Assembly: GCF_018613855.1 (NCBI RefSeq)
Contig: NZ_JAGGPK010000020.1
Span: 92,226 to 156,225, forward strand
Direction of reading: 5' to 3'
Origin: Arthrobacter sp. ISL-30
GTDB taxonomy: Bacteria; Actinomycetota; Actinomycetes; Actinomycetales; Micrococcaceae
Length of the DNA: 64,000 bases
In this document: positions 1 to 10,265 of the stretch, in pieces
Layout of the letters: each line of letters starts with the position of its first letter
Numbering within the stretch: the first letter of the stretch is position 1
Notes under the pieces: generated by a model
What the model was told of the DNA's origin: nothing
The model's input: only the letters and a program-made list of their open reading frames with translations
Database searches by the model: none
Program-made: the position numbers and the translations under genes

Positions 1-37
1 GAGGCGCGGTGTAGGAGCGCCTCTGAGGAGGATATCG

Positions 38-1609
38 CTAGCTCGGGTCACTTGTGCTCATCAACTTCTCGTATCGCTTGCGCATGGCGGCCCGGTCGTT
101 ATCCGACACCGGCACCTGTGCATGCCAGGAGGTGTGGGTTGCGCCGTTATTCGGGTTCAGTCTCGCCTGGAGGTCCTCCGCAAGATGGGCCCGGCCAGTA
201 TTCCGCAGGTGCTCCATGTACTCATCAGGCTGGTTGTACAGCGTCGGGCCCGCCTGGAGGGCACCCTGCATCGGGTCCGGGAGGGCGCCGGGAGTCCCCG
301 CATAGAAGCTCAGCCATTCGAAGAGGTTGGAGCGCATTTGTGTTGCCAGGTCCGGCTCGATGTCGATGAGGTTATGTGTCAGGTACGGATCCTCAGTGAC
401 ATTGAAAAGAGACTCCAGTTCAGCACGGAAGCAGCCGGGGTGGTAAGTACGGATGTAGAGGTGGTCCCGTGTCCGGACCGCCCGCTGGTAGGTGTGGGCT
501 CCGTGGCCCCAGACCAGATACGGCCGGGACTTAATGTCTCCGCCGCGGACGGCCGCCGCGTAGGACTGGCCCTGCCACTTTTCGGGCTGCTCTACACCAA
601 GCAAGTCAAGGATGGTCGATGCGTAGTCGATGTTGTACAGCAGCGCGTCGTTGTGCGTAGCGGCGACTCCTGGCTGATCGGTAAGTCCCGGCCAGTGAAC
701 GATCATCGGGAGGCGATGCACCGGTTCAGAGGCCAGTCCGTGTTCTGCATACAGGCCGAGTTCGCCAAAGGACTCACCATGGTCTGAGGAGACCACAATG
801 GCCACTTCGTCCGACAGGCCCATCTCCTCTATCGACCGGCGAAGCCTGCCGAACTCCGAATCCCAGAAGTGGATGGCGCCGTCGTAGCCGTTGATCAGAT
901 GCTCGAAATCTGCGCGAGTGCGAATTTCGTCGGGCATGTTATGCGGAACCCGAGACTTACGTGGGCCTCCGGAGTAATGCAGGTCCAAGGCGCTGCGGGC
1001 GCCGTAGACCTCGGCATGGGCGTCAATCGCCTCCTGATCGGGCCAGGCTGGTGCCGGTCCGGAGGCCGCTGCCTTCGCAGTCCAGGATTCATCCTGCAGG
1101 TAATCCGTGTGGGGATCCCAGTAGGTCACGTGCAGGTACCAGTTCTCCACATCGCGGTGACGCTGGATCCAGTCGACGGCGGCATCGGTGATCATATCCG
1201 CGGGCTCATCCCCCATGTCAGGAGTGACTTGGACGTTTTCCCGGAAGTTTCCCATGAAGTAGTAGGCCCTGTGCCGTTCGGCGAAGGACGAAACCGCGGC
1301 GCACGAATAGCCGGCCGCGTTGAGCGCCTGGCCCAGTAGGGGGCGCCCCGGATGGGGAGCATGGCCGGCGTCGAGACGGAACCGGGCGTCATCGCCAAAG
1401 TGGCCAATGACGCCGTTGGAGATGCCATGTTGCCCGCTGGTGAGTGCGGTGCGGGATGGCAGGCACGGCGAATCCGAGCAGTAGTACCGGTCGAACATGA
1501 CGCTCTTCTGAGCCATCTCGTCCAGATTGGGCGTGATCTTCCGGTCGTATCCGTACGGTCCGGTGTGGTCGGGGCGAAGGGAATCAACATCCACATAGAT
1601 GATCTTCAT
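38..1609 (-). CDS. Type I (formylglycine) sulfatase
   Basis: A 523-residue alkaline-phosphatase-fold sulfatase, predicted to hydrolyse a sulfate ester on a sugar or other small substrate. The N-terminus carries the metal-site Asp residues (DVDSLRPDH), and C49-L-P-S-R53 followed by TALTSGQ is the C-x-P-S-R motif in which Cys becomes formylglycine. SSDHGESFGE is the second metal-binding block. No signal peptide is visible, so it is probably cytoplasmic and acts on imported substrate. It is divergent from the ABC importer operon starting at 1879, which also encodes two more sulfatases, so a shared regulon is likely. The substrate cannot be read from sequence. Formylglycine-generating enzyme is not in the window and must be supplied elsewhere. 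Confidence 0.93.
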   Translation of the reverse strand: MKIIYVDVDSLRPDHTGPYGYDRKITPNLDEMAQKSVMFDRYYCSDSPCLPSRTALTSGQHGISNGVIGHFGDDARFRLDAGHAPHPGRPLLGQALNAAGYSCAAVSSFAERHRAYYFMGNFRENVQVTPDMGDEPADMITDAAVDWIQRHRDVENWYLHVTYWDPHTDYLQDESWTAKAAASGPAPAWPDQEAIDAHAEVYGARSALDLHYSGGPRKSRVPHNMPDEIRTRADFEHLINGYDGAIHFWDSEFGRLRRSIEEMGLSDEVAIVVSSDHGESFGELGLYAEHGLASEPVHRLPMIVHWPGLTDQPGVAATHNDALLYNIDYASTILDLLGVEQPEKWQGQSYAAAVRGGDIKSRPYLVWGHGAHTYQRAVRTRDHLYIRTYHPGCFRAELESLFNVTEDPYLTHNLIDIEPDLATQMRSNLFEWLSFYAGTPGALPDPMQGALQAGPTLYNQPDEYMEHLRNTGRAHLAEDLQARLNPNNGATHTSWHAQVPVSDNDRAAMRKRYEKLMSTSDPS

Positions 1610-1878
1610 CGATCTTTTATCCTGTCCTGTTTCTAGGCGGTGCCAGCGAGTCCAACATCCTGCGGGCTCCGCGTTGTGGCATGTAACAGTTATAGCACTA
1701 GTGGAACAGCGTTTGACAGAGTTTATAAAGACCTTTCAGCCCACGACTATGTATCTAGTTTTATAGAAGGGTCTTGTGCTTCACATCACAACGTGCCATT
1801 CTCTAGGTAACTGTTCGTCGTGGAGCAGCAGGCAGCGTGCATCGAAGCATCGCATGCCTCCACAGCTGAAAGGACGTA
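1610..1878. promoter_or_regulatory. Divergent promoter region of the sulfatase/transporter locus
   Basis: A 269-bp gap between divergent genes, relatively AT-rich for the window. It holds a TTGACA -35-like hexamer at 1713-1718 and an imperfect inverted repeat, aagacctttc (1728-1737) and gaagggtctt (1766-1775), with one mismatch in ten. The repeat is a candidate regulator site, but no regulator gene lies next to this locus, so the controlling protein is unknown. Confidence 0.45.
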
Positions 1879-3408
1879 ATGATGCGTTTCACCAAAGCAG
1901 GCCTGGCAGCGGCCCTCGCCGCCGGCCTCGCGCTGACCGGCTGCGCCAGCGCCGGATCCGACACCCAAGGCCAGACGTCGAAGAGCCTCACCCTTGGCAA
2001 CGTTCTGGCTCCCGCCACCTTCGAGGCCCGGAACCTGAACTGGGGAAACCAGTCCATCTACTTCCAGGCGGTATACGACAGCCTGCTCAAGCCCTCCCCC
2101 AATGGAAAAGACGTTGAACCTCATCTGGCTACCAAGTGGGACTACAACGCGGACAAGACCGTGCTGACGGTGAAGCTGCGTGACGATGTCACCTTCACCG
2201 ACGGAACACCCTTCACCGCCGAGGTGGCAGCGCAGAACCTCCTTCGCTTCCGTGACGGTACCTCTCCACAGCGGAGTAAGATTCTGGACCTGGCGGACGC
2301 GACGGCCAAAGATAAGACGACTCTGGAGATCAAGCTCAAGCAGGCAAACCCTGCCTTCCTTATCTACCTCGCTCAGGCGGCAGGCATGCAGGAAAGTCCG
2401 GCGGCCTTTGACAAGCCGGACGTCAAAACTAATCCCGTGGGCTCCGGACCCTACGTGCTGAAGACCAGCGACACCGTCGTCGGCACGTCCTATAAGTTCG
2501 AAAAGAATCCGAAGTACTGGGATGCCGGCTCAGTCAAGTACGACCGACTGACGATCAACGTCTACAACGACGCAACCTCCCTACTGAACGCACTTAGAGG
2601 CAAACAGCTCGACGCTGCCGCTGTGGGCGACAACAGCATCCTCCCCCAGGTTGAGGGTGCCGGCTTCAAGTTGAACGGGCAGAATCTTAACTTCGCCGGC
2701 CTCCTCCTGTTTGACCGCGCAGGGAAGACCAACCCGGCCCTGGGCAATATCAAGGTGCGCCAGGCGATCAACTATGCGGTCGACACAGACGCCATGATGA
2801 AGGTTGTCGCCTTGGGCCGCGCCGAATCGACCCGGCAAGTATTCCGCGAGGAATCGCATGCCTATGACGAGAAACTCAATGATAGGTACAACTACGACCC
2901 CGCGAAGGCCCGCGAGCTCGTGAAAGAGGCGGGCTACCCGAACGGCGTGGAACTGACGGTCCCGACAAGCTCAGCGTTTCCCAAGCAGCTGTGGCCCCTA
3001 CTGCAGCAGCAACTCGGAGACGTGGGGATCAAGGTCAACTTGGTAGACGTCGGCCAGAACCTGATCGCTGACCTGCAGGGCCAGAAATTCGGTCTCTCCT
3101 ACTTCACTCTGCAGCGCGACGCCAACGAATGGCAGCTAATCAGCAACATGCTCTCCCCCACGGCGACATGGAACACCTTCAAATATCAGGATCCGAAAGT
3201 CGACGAGCTCATCGAAACGATCCGCACCGCTGAAGGCGATGCGAGGGACAAGGCACTAAAGGAACTTAACACCTACATCGTTGATCAGGCTTGGTTTGCA
3301 CCTTGGTACTCACAGACTCTGTACTTCGTAACCAACGCCGGCACCAACGTCGAACTCAACGCAGGCAACGCCTGGCCGAACCTCTGGAACATCACCCCCA
3401 AGGCCTAG
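1879..3408 (+). CDS. ABC transporter substrate-binding lipoprotein, family 5 (Dpp/Opp type)
   Basis: A 509-residue solute-binding protein. A signal peptide ends in the lipobox LTGC (Cys22), so it is a lipid-anchored extracytoplasmic protein. The rest follows the SBP_bac_5 pattern: a LNWGNQSIYFQAVYDSLLK start, FTDGTPFTAE, NPVGSGPYVL and the NIKVRQAINYAVD block. Family members bind oligopeptides, nickel, or in many bacteria oligosaccharides. Start chosen at ATG 1879 after an aaaggacg ribosome site. It is first in an operon with two permease units and two ATPase units, followed by two sulfatases and a GH3 glycosidase, which argues for a sulfated glycoside or oligosaccharide rather than a peptide. 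That substrate is inference. Confidence 0.92.
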   Translation: MMRFTKAGLAAALAAGLALTGCASAGSDTQGQTSKSLTLGNVLAPATFEARNLNWGNQSIYFQAVYDSLLKPSPNGKDVEPHLATKWDYNADKTVLTVKLRDDVTFTDGTPFTAEVAAQNLLRFRDGTSPQRSKILDLADATAKDKTTLEIKLKQANPAFLIYLAQAAGMQESPAAFDKPDVKTNPVGSGPYVLKTSDTVVGTSYKFEKNPKYWDAGSVKYDRLTINVYNDATSLLNALRGKQLDAAAVGDNSILPQVEGAGFKLNGQNLNFAGLLLFDRAGKTNPALGNIKVRQAINYAVDTDAMMKVVALGRAESTRQVFREESHAYDEKLNDRYNYDPAKARELVKEAGYPNGVELTVPTSSAFPKQLWPLLQQQLGDVGIKVNLVDVGQNLIADLQGQKFGLSYFTLQRDANEWQLISNMLSPTATWNTFKYQDPKVDELIETIRTAEGDARDKALKELNTYIVDQAWFAPWYSQTLYFVTNAGTNVELNAGNAWPNLWNITPKA

Positions 3409-3415
3409 GCCACGG

Positions 3416-3448
3416 CTTCGGAGGGGACCCATTGGATCCCCTCCGAAG
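3416..3448 (+). promoter_or_regulatory. Intercistronic hairpin after the binding-protein gene
   Basis: A perfect 12-bp stem (3416-3427 with 3437-3448) and a 9-nt loop, in the short gap between the binding-protein and permease genes, with no T-run behind it. Hairpins here commonly stabilise the upstream mRNA or terminate part of the transcription, so that binding protein is made in excess over membrane components. Confidence 0.6.
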
Positions 3449-3472
3449 AATCCAACTATTTGAGAGATCATC

Positions 3473-4414
3473 ATGATTACGTTCATCGTGAGAAGGTTGC
3501 TGACAGGCCTAGTGTTGCTGGCGGCCATCACCACCCTCGGGTTCACCCTCCTCTATCTAGGCGGCGGCGATATCGCCCGGAAGATCCTCGGCGAGAACGC
3601 CGACGAACAGACCGTCGCTCTAAAAGCACAGGAACTGGGACTGGACCGCCCTGTTTTCGCACAGTACGGCGACTGGGTGGTCAACGCCCTCGGCGGAGAC
3701 CTCGGAGCCTCGTGGTTCAGTGGGCAGCCCGTTGCCGCTGCAATCCTGTCCCGCCTCGCCGTCACCTTGTCGCTGGTCACCGGCGCCGTGGTGCTCATCG
3801 CCATCATCTCCGTGACGCTGGGCGTCCTGGCCGCCACCAAACGCGAGTGGATAGACCGCGTGGCCCAAGTCATCGCACTGCTTGGATTCGCAATCCCGAA
3901 CTTCCTGTTTGCCGTTGCCCTCGTCCTACTGTTTGCACTGACACTGGGCTGGTTCGATCCGACAGGTTACGTCCAGTTCACGACCTCCCCCTCGGGCTGG
4001 GCCAAGACAGTTACCCTGCCCGTCGTCGCGCTGGCCCTTGGTGGCATCGCGGCGATAACCCAACAGGTCCGCGGCTCAGTAATTGATGCCCTCCGCAATG
4101 ACTACGTCCGCACATTGCGCAGCCGAGGAATCCCCGCCCGCCGGGTCATCCTCAAGCACGTGCTCCGCAACGCCGCGGGACCCGCCCTGGCAGTCCTGGC
4201 CGTCTACTTCGTCGGCCTCATGGGCGGCGCCGTGATCGTGGAGCAGGTCTTCGCGATCCCGGGCCTCGGCCAGGTAGCGGTCCAGGCCACCACCCAGGGC
4301 GACATCCCGCTGGTCATGGGCCTGCTGGTAGCGACCGGCATCATCGTCATCGTCTTCAACCTCCTGGTCGACCTCGCCCAAGGCTGGCTCAACCCGAAAG
4401 TGCGTCTCTCATGA
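3473..4414 (+). CDS. ABC transporter permease, DppB/OppB type
   Basis: A 313-residue inner-membrane permease with about six hydrophobic segments, the first near residues 7-29. It carries the BPD_transp_1 signature with the EAA-like loop around DALRNDYVRTLRSRGIPARRVILKHVLRNA, which contacts the ATPase. Length and topology fit DppB/OppB. The stop overlaps the start of the next gene by 4 nt, so translation is probably coupled. It forms the transmembrane pore with the permease half of the next protein. Confidence 0.92.
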   Translation: MITFIVRRLLTGLVLLAAITTLGFTLLYLGGGDIARKILGENADEQTVALKAQELGLDRPVFAQYGDWVVNALGGDLGASWFSGQPVAAAILSRLAVTLSLVTGAVVLIAIISVTLGVLAATKREWIDRVAQVIALLGFAIPNFLFAVALVLLFALTLGWFDPTGYVQFTTSPSGWAKTVTLPVVALALGGIAAITQQVRGSVIDALRNDYVRTLRSRGIPARRVILKHVLRNAAGPALAVLAVYFVGLMGGAVIVEQVFAIPGLGQVAVQATTQGDIPLVMGLLVATGIIVIVFNLLVDLAQGWLNPKVRLS

Positions 4415-6257
4415 CCAACCTCGCACACTCCACCGACCCCCAGATCGTCACCGCCCCCCAGGAAACGGCCAAGGTATCGCTATTCCGCAGGATCCTGCGC
4501 AACCCCATGGCACTCGGTTCACTGACTTTCCTGGCCGTCGCTGTATTCTGCGCCGCCTTCGCGCAGTTCCTCGCCCCGCACGATCCGAACACCTCCGTGA
4601 TCTCCAACGTTCTTTCCCCCGCCGGTGGAGAGAACCCCTTGGGCACCGACGGTGCCGGCCGTGACGTGCTCTCCCGGCTCCTCTACGGCGCCCAGTTCAG
4701 CCTCGCCGGCGCACTTGTGGCCTTGGCGACGGCACTAGTGATCGGCGTGACAGGCGGACTGCTGGCCGGCTACTTCGGCAAGTGGATCGACACAGGCTGG
4801 ACCTGGGTCATTTCCCTGCTGATGGCCCTGCCGAACATCATCGTCCTGCTCGCCGCGCGCGCCGTCGTCGGCCCTTCCCTGTGGGCCGCGATGCTGATCT
4901 TCGGCATCATGCTCTCCCCCGCGTTCTTCCGACTCGTGTACGCCTCCGTCAGCGCAGTGCGGAACGAACTCTACGTGGACGCCGCACGCGTGTCCGGTCT
5001 CAGCGACTCGCGCATCATCGCCCGGCACGTCCTCACCGTCGTCCGTGCACCGATCGTGATCCAGTCAGCCATCGTCGGCGGCATAGCCCTGGCGGTCCAG
5101 TCCGGACTGGAGTTCCTGGGCCTGGGCGACATCAAGGTCCCCACCTGGGGCGCGATGCTCAGCGACGGGTTCACGAACCTCTACACGGCCCCAACCCTTA
5201 TCCTCTGGCCCGCCCTGGCCATCGGCCTGACCCTCATCGCGCTGACCCTGCTCGCCAACAGCCTCCGCGATGAGCTCGAACGCTCCACGGGCCCACGCAA
5301 GCAGAACCGCCGCAAGCCCACCAAACCCCAACCCGAGGCTGCCGCGGAGGACATCGTCCGCCACGACGAGCGCGAACCTGAAGGCGAGATCGTCCTGGAC
5401 GTCTCCCACCTTTCGGTCGGCTACCCCACACCCGACGGCGGTATCAAACGCGTCGTCAACGACGTCTCCCTCACTGTCCGCCGCGGCGAAGTCCATGGAC
5501 TGGTCGGCGAATCGGGCTCAGGCAAAACGCAGACTGCCTGGTCAATACTGCGGCTCCTGCCCGAAGGCGGAAAAATCGTCGGCGGCTCCATCCATTTTCA
5601 AGGCAAGGACCTCGCTACCTTGTCCGAACAGGAAATGGAAAAGCTCCGCGGACGCAAAATCGCCTACATCCCGCAGGAACCGATGTCCAACCTGGACCCC
5701 GCCTTCACCATCGGCAGCCAACTGGTCGAGCCCATGCGCATCTGCCTGAAAATCTCCGCCAGGGAAGCCAGGGAACGCGCCCTCGCCCTGCTCGCCAGGG
5801 TCGGCATCCCCAACCCCGAGCGCACGTTCGCCGCCTACCCGCACGAAGTCTCCGGCGGCATGGCCCAGCGTGTGCTGATCGCCGGGGCGATCTCCTGCAA
5901 CCCCGACCTGCTTATCGCCGACGAACCTACCACCGCCCTGGATGTCACCGTGCAGGCCGAAGTCCTGGACTTGCTGCGCGATCTTCAGTCCGAGTTCCAG
6001 ATGGCCGTCATCCTGGTCACGCACAACTTCGGCGTGGTCGCTGACCTCTGCGACCGCGTCTCAGTCATGCGTCTGGGCAGGATCGTGGAAACCGGGCCCA
6101 CCCGCTCGATCTTCGCCGACCCCCGCCACCCGTACACTCAAGAACTGCTTGGCGCGATCCTCAGCGAGGCCGAACCCCGCGGCCCACTGGTAACGGCTGG
6201 CGCCCCCGGCCAACCCGTCTCCACCCGGTCCGCCTCCAACCAGAAGGGAGCAGTCCA

Positions 6258-6261
<4 letters not shown>
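4411..6261 (+). CDS. Fused ABC permease (DppC-like) and ATPase (DppD-like)
   Basis: A 616-residue fusion. Residues about 1-295 are a DppC-type permease (N-terminal membrane segment, then [21 protein letters not shown], a family hallmark, and the [20 protein letters not shown] loop). A charged linker rich in Arg, Lys and Glu follows. Residues about 325-600 are an OppD-type ATPase with Walker A GESGSGKT near 366, the VSGGMAQR signature near 480 and Walker B LLIADEP near 501. The C-terminal [12 protein letters not shown] is the usual oligopeptide-ATPase tail. No stop or frameshift separates the halves, so the fusion is real in this sequence. It overlaps both neighbours by 4 nt. Confidence 0.93.
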
Positions 6262-7094
<833 letters not shown>

Positions 7095-7101
7095 GGAAGG
7101 C

Positions 7102-8472
7102 ATGACGAATATTTTGCTGATCACCGCTGACGACATGGACGGGAACACCCCCGGCTCGTTCGGCGGCCCCGGTGACGCAACGCCCAACCTTGACCGGCTT
7201 GCAGCGGAGGGCATGGTCTTCCGCCGCGGCCATGTTCCGGCGGCTGTTTGCCAACCCAGCAGGTCGTCGCTGATGACCGGCCTATGGCCGCATCGCAATG
7301 GCGCCGAGGGCTTCGAACCCATCAAGGACGGCATTGGAGTCATCAACGACCTCCTGAAAGACACAGGCTACGTCACTGGGATCTTGGGCAAGGTTGAGCA
7401 CCTCCAGCCCCTTCAGCGCTTCGGCTGGGACACAGCCGTGAATATGCGGCGACTCGGACTGGGCCGCAACCCGGCAGCCTACGGGAGCCGCGCCGAAGAG
7501 TTCATCAAGGCCGCGGGAAGACAGGGACGCCCCTGGTTCCTCATGGCCAACGCGCACGACCCCCACCGCCCATTCCACGGCAGCGAGAACGAACGGCAAA
7601 CGTGGACCGAGGAAGAACGCGCGCGTTACCCCGAGCCGTCCAGGATCTTCGAGCCGGACGAGGTCACAGTCCCGGACTTCCTCCCCGATCTGCCCGGGGT
7701 CAGGGAGGAGTACGCCCAGTACCTGAGCTCCTCGCGTCGGTGTGACGATGTCGTCGGAGAGGTCCTTGCAGCCCTGGAACGCAGCGGCACCGCAGAGGAA
7801 ACCCTGGTCCTCTTCCTTTCCGATAACGGCATGGCCTTCCCCTTCGCAAAGGCGAACTGCTACCTGCGCAGTACCCTGACCCCGCTCATCGTTCGCTGGC
7901 CAGGAGTAACCACCCCAGGCAGCAGCGACGAAGGCTCCTTCGTCAACATCCTCGACCTCTTTCCCACATTCTGCGACGCTGCCGGCGTTACGGCACCTGA
8001 AGGGCTGGACGGCCGCAGCCTCATGCCCCTGCTTCGCGGAAACAGGGAGGACGGCCGGGAACGGGTCTTCACCGTGTTCCACGAAACCTCCGCGAAGCAA
8101 CGGTTCGAGATGCGCTGCGTCCAGGATGGACAGCACGGCTACATCTGGAACGCATGGGCGGACGGCGGAACCCCTTACCGCGCGGAAAACATGTGGGGAC
8201 TGACGTGGCCCGCGATGCTGGCAGCGGCCGAAGAAAACCCGCAGATACGGGACCGTGTGGACTTCTACCTGCACCGCAGCCGGGAGGAACTTTACGACCT
8301 CAAGGCGGACCCCGCCTGCCTTAACAACCTGTCCGGAAATCCCGGCCTTGCCCCGGTCCTGGCTGCCGCAAGAACCAGCATGGCGGACTGGATGGCAAGC
8401 ACCGGGGACCCCCTCCACGGACTCTTCCAGGATCAAGTGGACGCGGCGGATTCCCTGATCGCCTTCGATTAA
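7102..8472 (+). CDS. Type I (formylglycine) sulfatase
   Basis: A 456-residue sulfatase. NILLITADDMD supplies the N-terminal metal Asp pair, C50-Q-P-S-R54 followed by SSLMTGLWPHR is the formylglycine motif, and LFLSDNGMAFPFAK is the later metal-site block. It has no signal peptide. Its size and C-terminus (EELYDLKADPACLNNL) match heparan N-sulfatase-like and iduronate-sulfatase-like members, but the exact bond cleaved is unknown. It follows the transporter ATPase by 7 nt and is probably translated from the same mRNA (ttaaggaaggc ribosome site), so the substrate is likely desulfated after import. Confidence 0.92.
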   Translation: MTNILLITADDMDGNTPGSFGGPGDATPNLDRLAAEGMVFRRGHVPAAVCQPSRSSLMTGLWPHRNGAEGFEPIKDGIGVINDLLKDTGYVTGILGKVEHLQPLQRFGWDTAVNMRRLGLGRNPAAYGSRAEEFIKAAGRQGRPWFLMANAHDPHRPFHGSENERQTWTEEERARYPEPSRIFEPDEVTVPDFLPDLPGVREEYAQYLSSSRRCDDVVGEVLAALERSGTAEETLVLFLSDNGMAFPFAKANCYLRSTLTPLIVRWPGVTTPGSSDEGSFVNILDLFPTFCDAAGVTAPEGLDGRSLMPLLRGNREDGRERVFTVFHETSAKQRFEMRCVQDGQHGYIWNAWADGGTPYRAENMWGLTWPAMLAAAEENPQIRDRVDFYLHRSREELYDLKADPACLNNLSGNPGLAPVLAAARTSMADWMASTGDPLHGLFQDQVDAADSLIAFD

Positions 8473-8536
8473 CCCGAAATGTGAAGCAGCGCCATGACCA
8501 CGTGCAGTCGAACCATCCGAGCGACCCAAGGAAAAG

Positions 8537-10183
8537 ATGAAGCAGCCGAACGTCCTGTGGATTTCCACCCATGACATCAATCCGGATCTGGGATGCTATT
8601 CCGGGGTGTGGCCGGGGGCTGAGTACGCGGTGACTCCCAACCTGGACCGGTTGGCACAGGAGGGGGCCCGATTTGATCTGGCCTTCGCATCAGCCCCTGT
8701 CTGCGCTCCCGCCCGGTCTGCAATCTATACGGGCTGTTTTCCAACGGCGATCGGCACCATGCACATGCGCACGAAGGCGGTGCCACCTCCGGAGGTGCAC
8801 CTGCTGCCTGAGTACTTCCGGCAGCAGGGGTACTACTGCACCAACAATGTCTTCACCGATTTCCAGGTGGACGTTCCGTCCGTGGTGTTCGACGAGCTAA
8901 GCCCCACGGCTCACTGGCGAAAGAGGCCGGACCCAAGTACCCCGTTCTTTGCCGCGTTCCACGGCATGACTACGCATGAATCACGGATCTACCTGGACGA
9001 TGACGCTTTCGCGCGGGAAACGGAGCACGTTGCCGACACCGATCGGCATTACCTGGCAGCGGCTCCGCTGCCCCCGTACTACCCCGACACACCCGTTTTT
9101 CGACGGTCCTGGGCGAGGTACGCAGACCTGATCACCGAGATGGACCACTGGGTCGGCACCATCCTGGACCAGCTGGAGGAAGACGGGCTGGCCGAAAATA
9201 CCATCGTCGTCTTTTGGAGCGACCACGGACGCGGCATGCCGCGGGCAAAGCGGTGGGCCACCGAGGCCGGGTTACGCGAACCTCTGCTGATCCGCTGGCC
9301 AGGGATGATCGAGCCGGGTACAGTCCGCACGGACCTCGTGCACACCATGGACCTCGCGCCAACCATGCTCCAAGCATGTGGCCTGCCTGTCCCGCCCCAC
9401 ATGCACGGCACACCCCTCCTCACCAGCGACGGCAGCTTCATCGACAACCCCAACAAATATGTTTACGGCGGCCGGGACCGGATGGATGAAGCAGAGGACA
9501 CAACAAGGACCGTTCGGGACAAGAGGTTCCGTTACACACGCCATTACCACCCGGACCGCTCCCCCATGCAGCACACTGACTACCCCGACAACCTGGCAAC
9601 CTGGGCCGAATTCCGGCGCCTTGCCTCAGAAGAAGCCAGGCAGCTGGCTTGCGGAGAGAAGCGCAGCCAGTTCACGAAACTGCAGCGAACGCTCGTCGCG
9701 GCATTCAAGGCGGAAGAGGAACTGTATGACCTCACCGCAGATCCCCACGAAACGCGCAACCTCGCCAAGGATCCGGGCCATGCCCCCGTGATCGTCCGGA
9801 TGCGCGAGGTACTGGGCCAGTGGCAGGAGCGCTACGGGGACCTGGGGCTGCTGGCAGAAGACGAGCTCATCGAAGGCTGGCGTCCCGCGGGGAAGGTTCC
9901 ATCCACGGCTGCCCCCCAAGTTGTCCCGACGCCAAAGGGCCTGGTGGCGTGCTGCCTAACCCCCGGATCCTCCATCGGCTGGACCACAGACGCTCCCGGT
10001 CCGGTTCGCGAATCCGGCCTTATGGACAGAGCCATCGGCGTTCCGGCAGACGACGGCCGTAGCTGGCATCTGTACACCGCACCGGTTACCGTCACCGCCT
10101 CCGAGACCGTGTGGTTCAAGGCATGGCGGCTTGGCTACAGGCCCAGTGCCGATGTCGCCGTATCTGTACCCGTACATGCCTGA
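8537..10183 (+). CDS. Type I sulfatase with C-x-P-A-R motif
   Basis: A 548-residue sulfatase. NVLWISTHDIN gives the N-terminal metal ligands and C56-A-P-A-R60 followed by SAIYTGCFPT is the formylglycine motif, with Ala in place of the usual Ser. The Cys and Arg are kept, and this variant is typical of the N-sulfoglucosamine-sulfohydrolase-like group. VVFWSDHGRGMPRAK is the second metal block. About 90 C-terminal residues beyond the ELYDLTADPHETRNLAKDP end of the core look like a small beta-rich extension. The start at 8537 follows a caaggaaaag ribosome site. It is the third sulfatase of the locus, and its distinct subgroup suggests a different sulfate position. Confidence 0.9.
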   Translation: MKQPNVLWISTHDINPDLGCYSGVWPGAEYAVTPNLDRLAQEGARFDLAFASAPVCAPARSAIYTGCFPTAIGTMHMRTKAVPPPEVHLLPEYFRQQGYYCTNNVFTDFQVDVPSVVFDELSPTAHWRKRPDPSTPFFAAFHGMTTHESRIYLDDDAFARETEHVADTDRHYLAAAPLPPYYPDTPVFRRSWARYADLITEMDHWVGTILDQLEEDGLAENTIVVFWSDHGRGMPRAKRWATEAGLREPLLIRWPGMIEPGTVRTDLVHTMDLAPTMLQACGLPVPPHMHGTPLLTSDGSFIDNPNKYVYGGRDRMDEAEDTTRTVRDKRFRYTRHYHPDRSPMQHTDYPDNLATWAEFRRLASEEARQLACGEKRSQFTKLQRTLVAAFKAEEELYDLTADPHETRNLAKDPGHAPVIVRMREVLGQWQERYGDLGLLAEDELIEGWRPAGKVPSTAAPQVVPTPKGLVACCLTPGSSIGWTTDAPGPVRESGLMDRAIGVPADDGRSWHLYTAPVTVTASETVWFKAWRLGYRPSADVAVSVPVHA

Positions 10184-10265
10184 ACCGGAGGCGCCGGCCC
10201 CCTCCGCTAAACCAGACAACCCACAAGCCAGTATTTTTTGAACCCCTAAACATAAGGAATTTCCG

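Noticed and set aside
1713..1753. TTGACA at 1713 with tatgta at about 1748 as a promoter
   Set aside because: Spacing of about 29 bp is too long for a sigma-70-type promoter; only the -35-like hexamer is noted.
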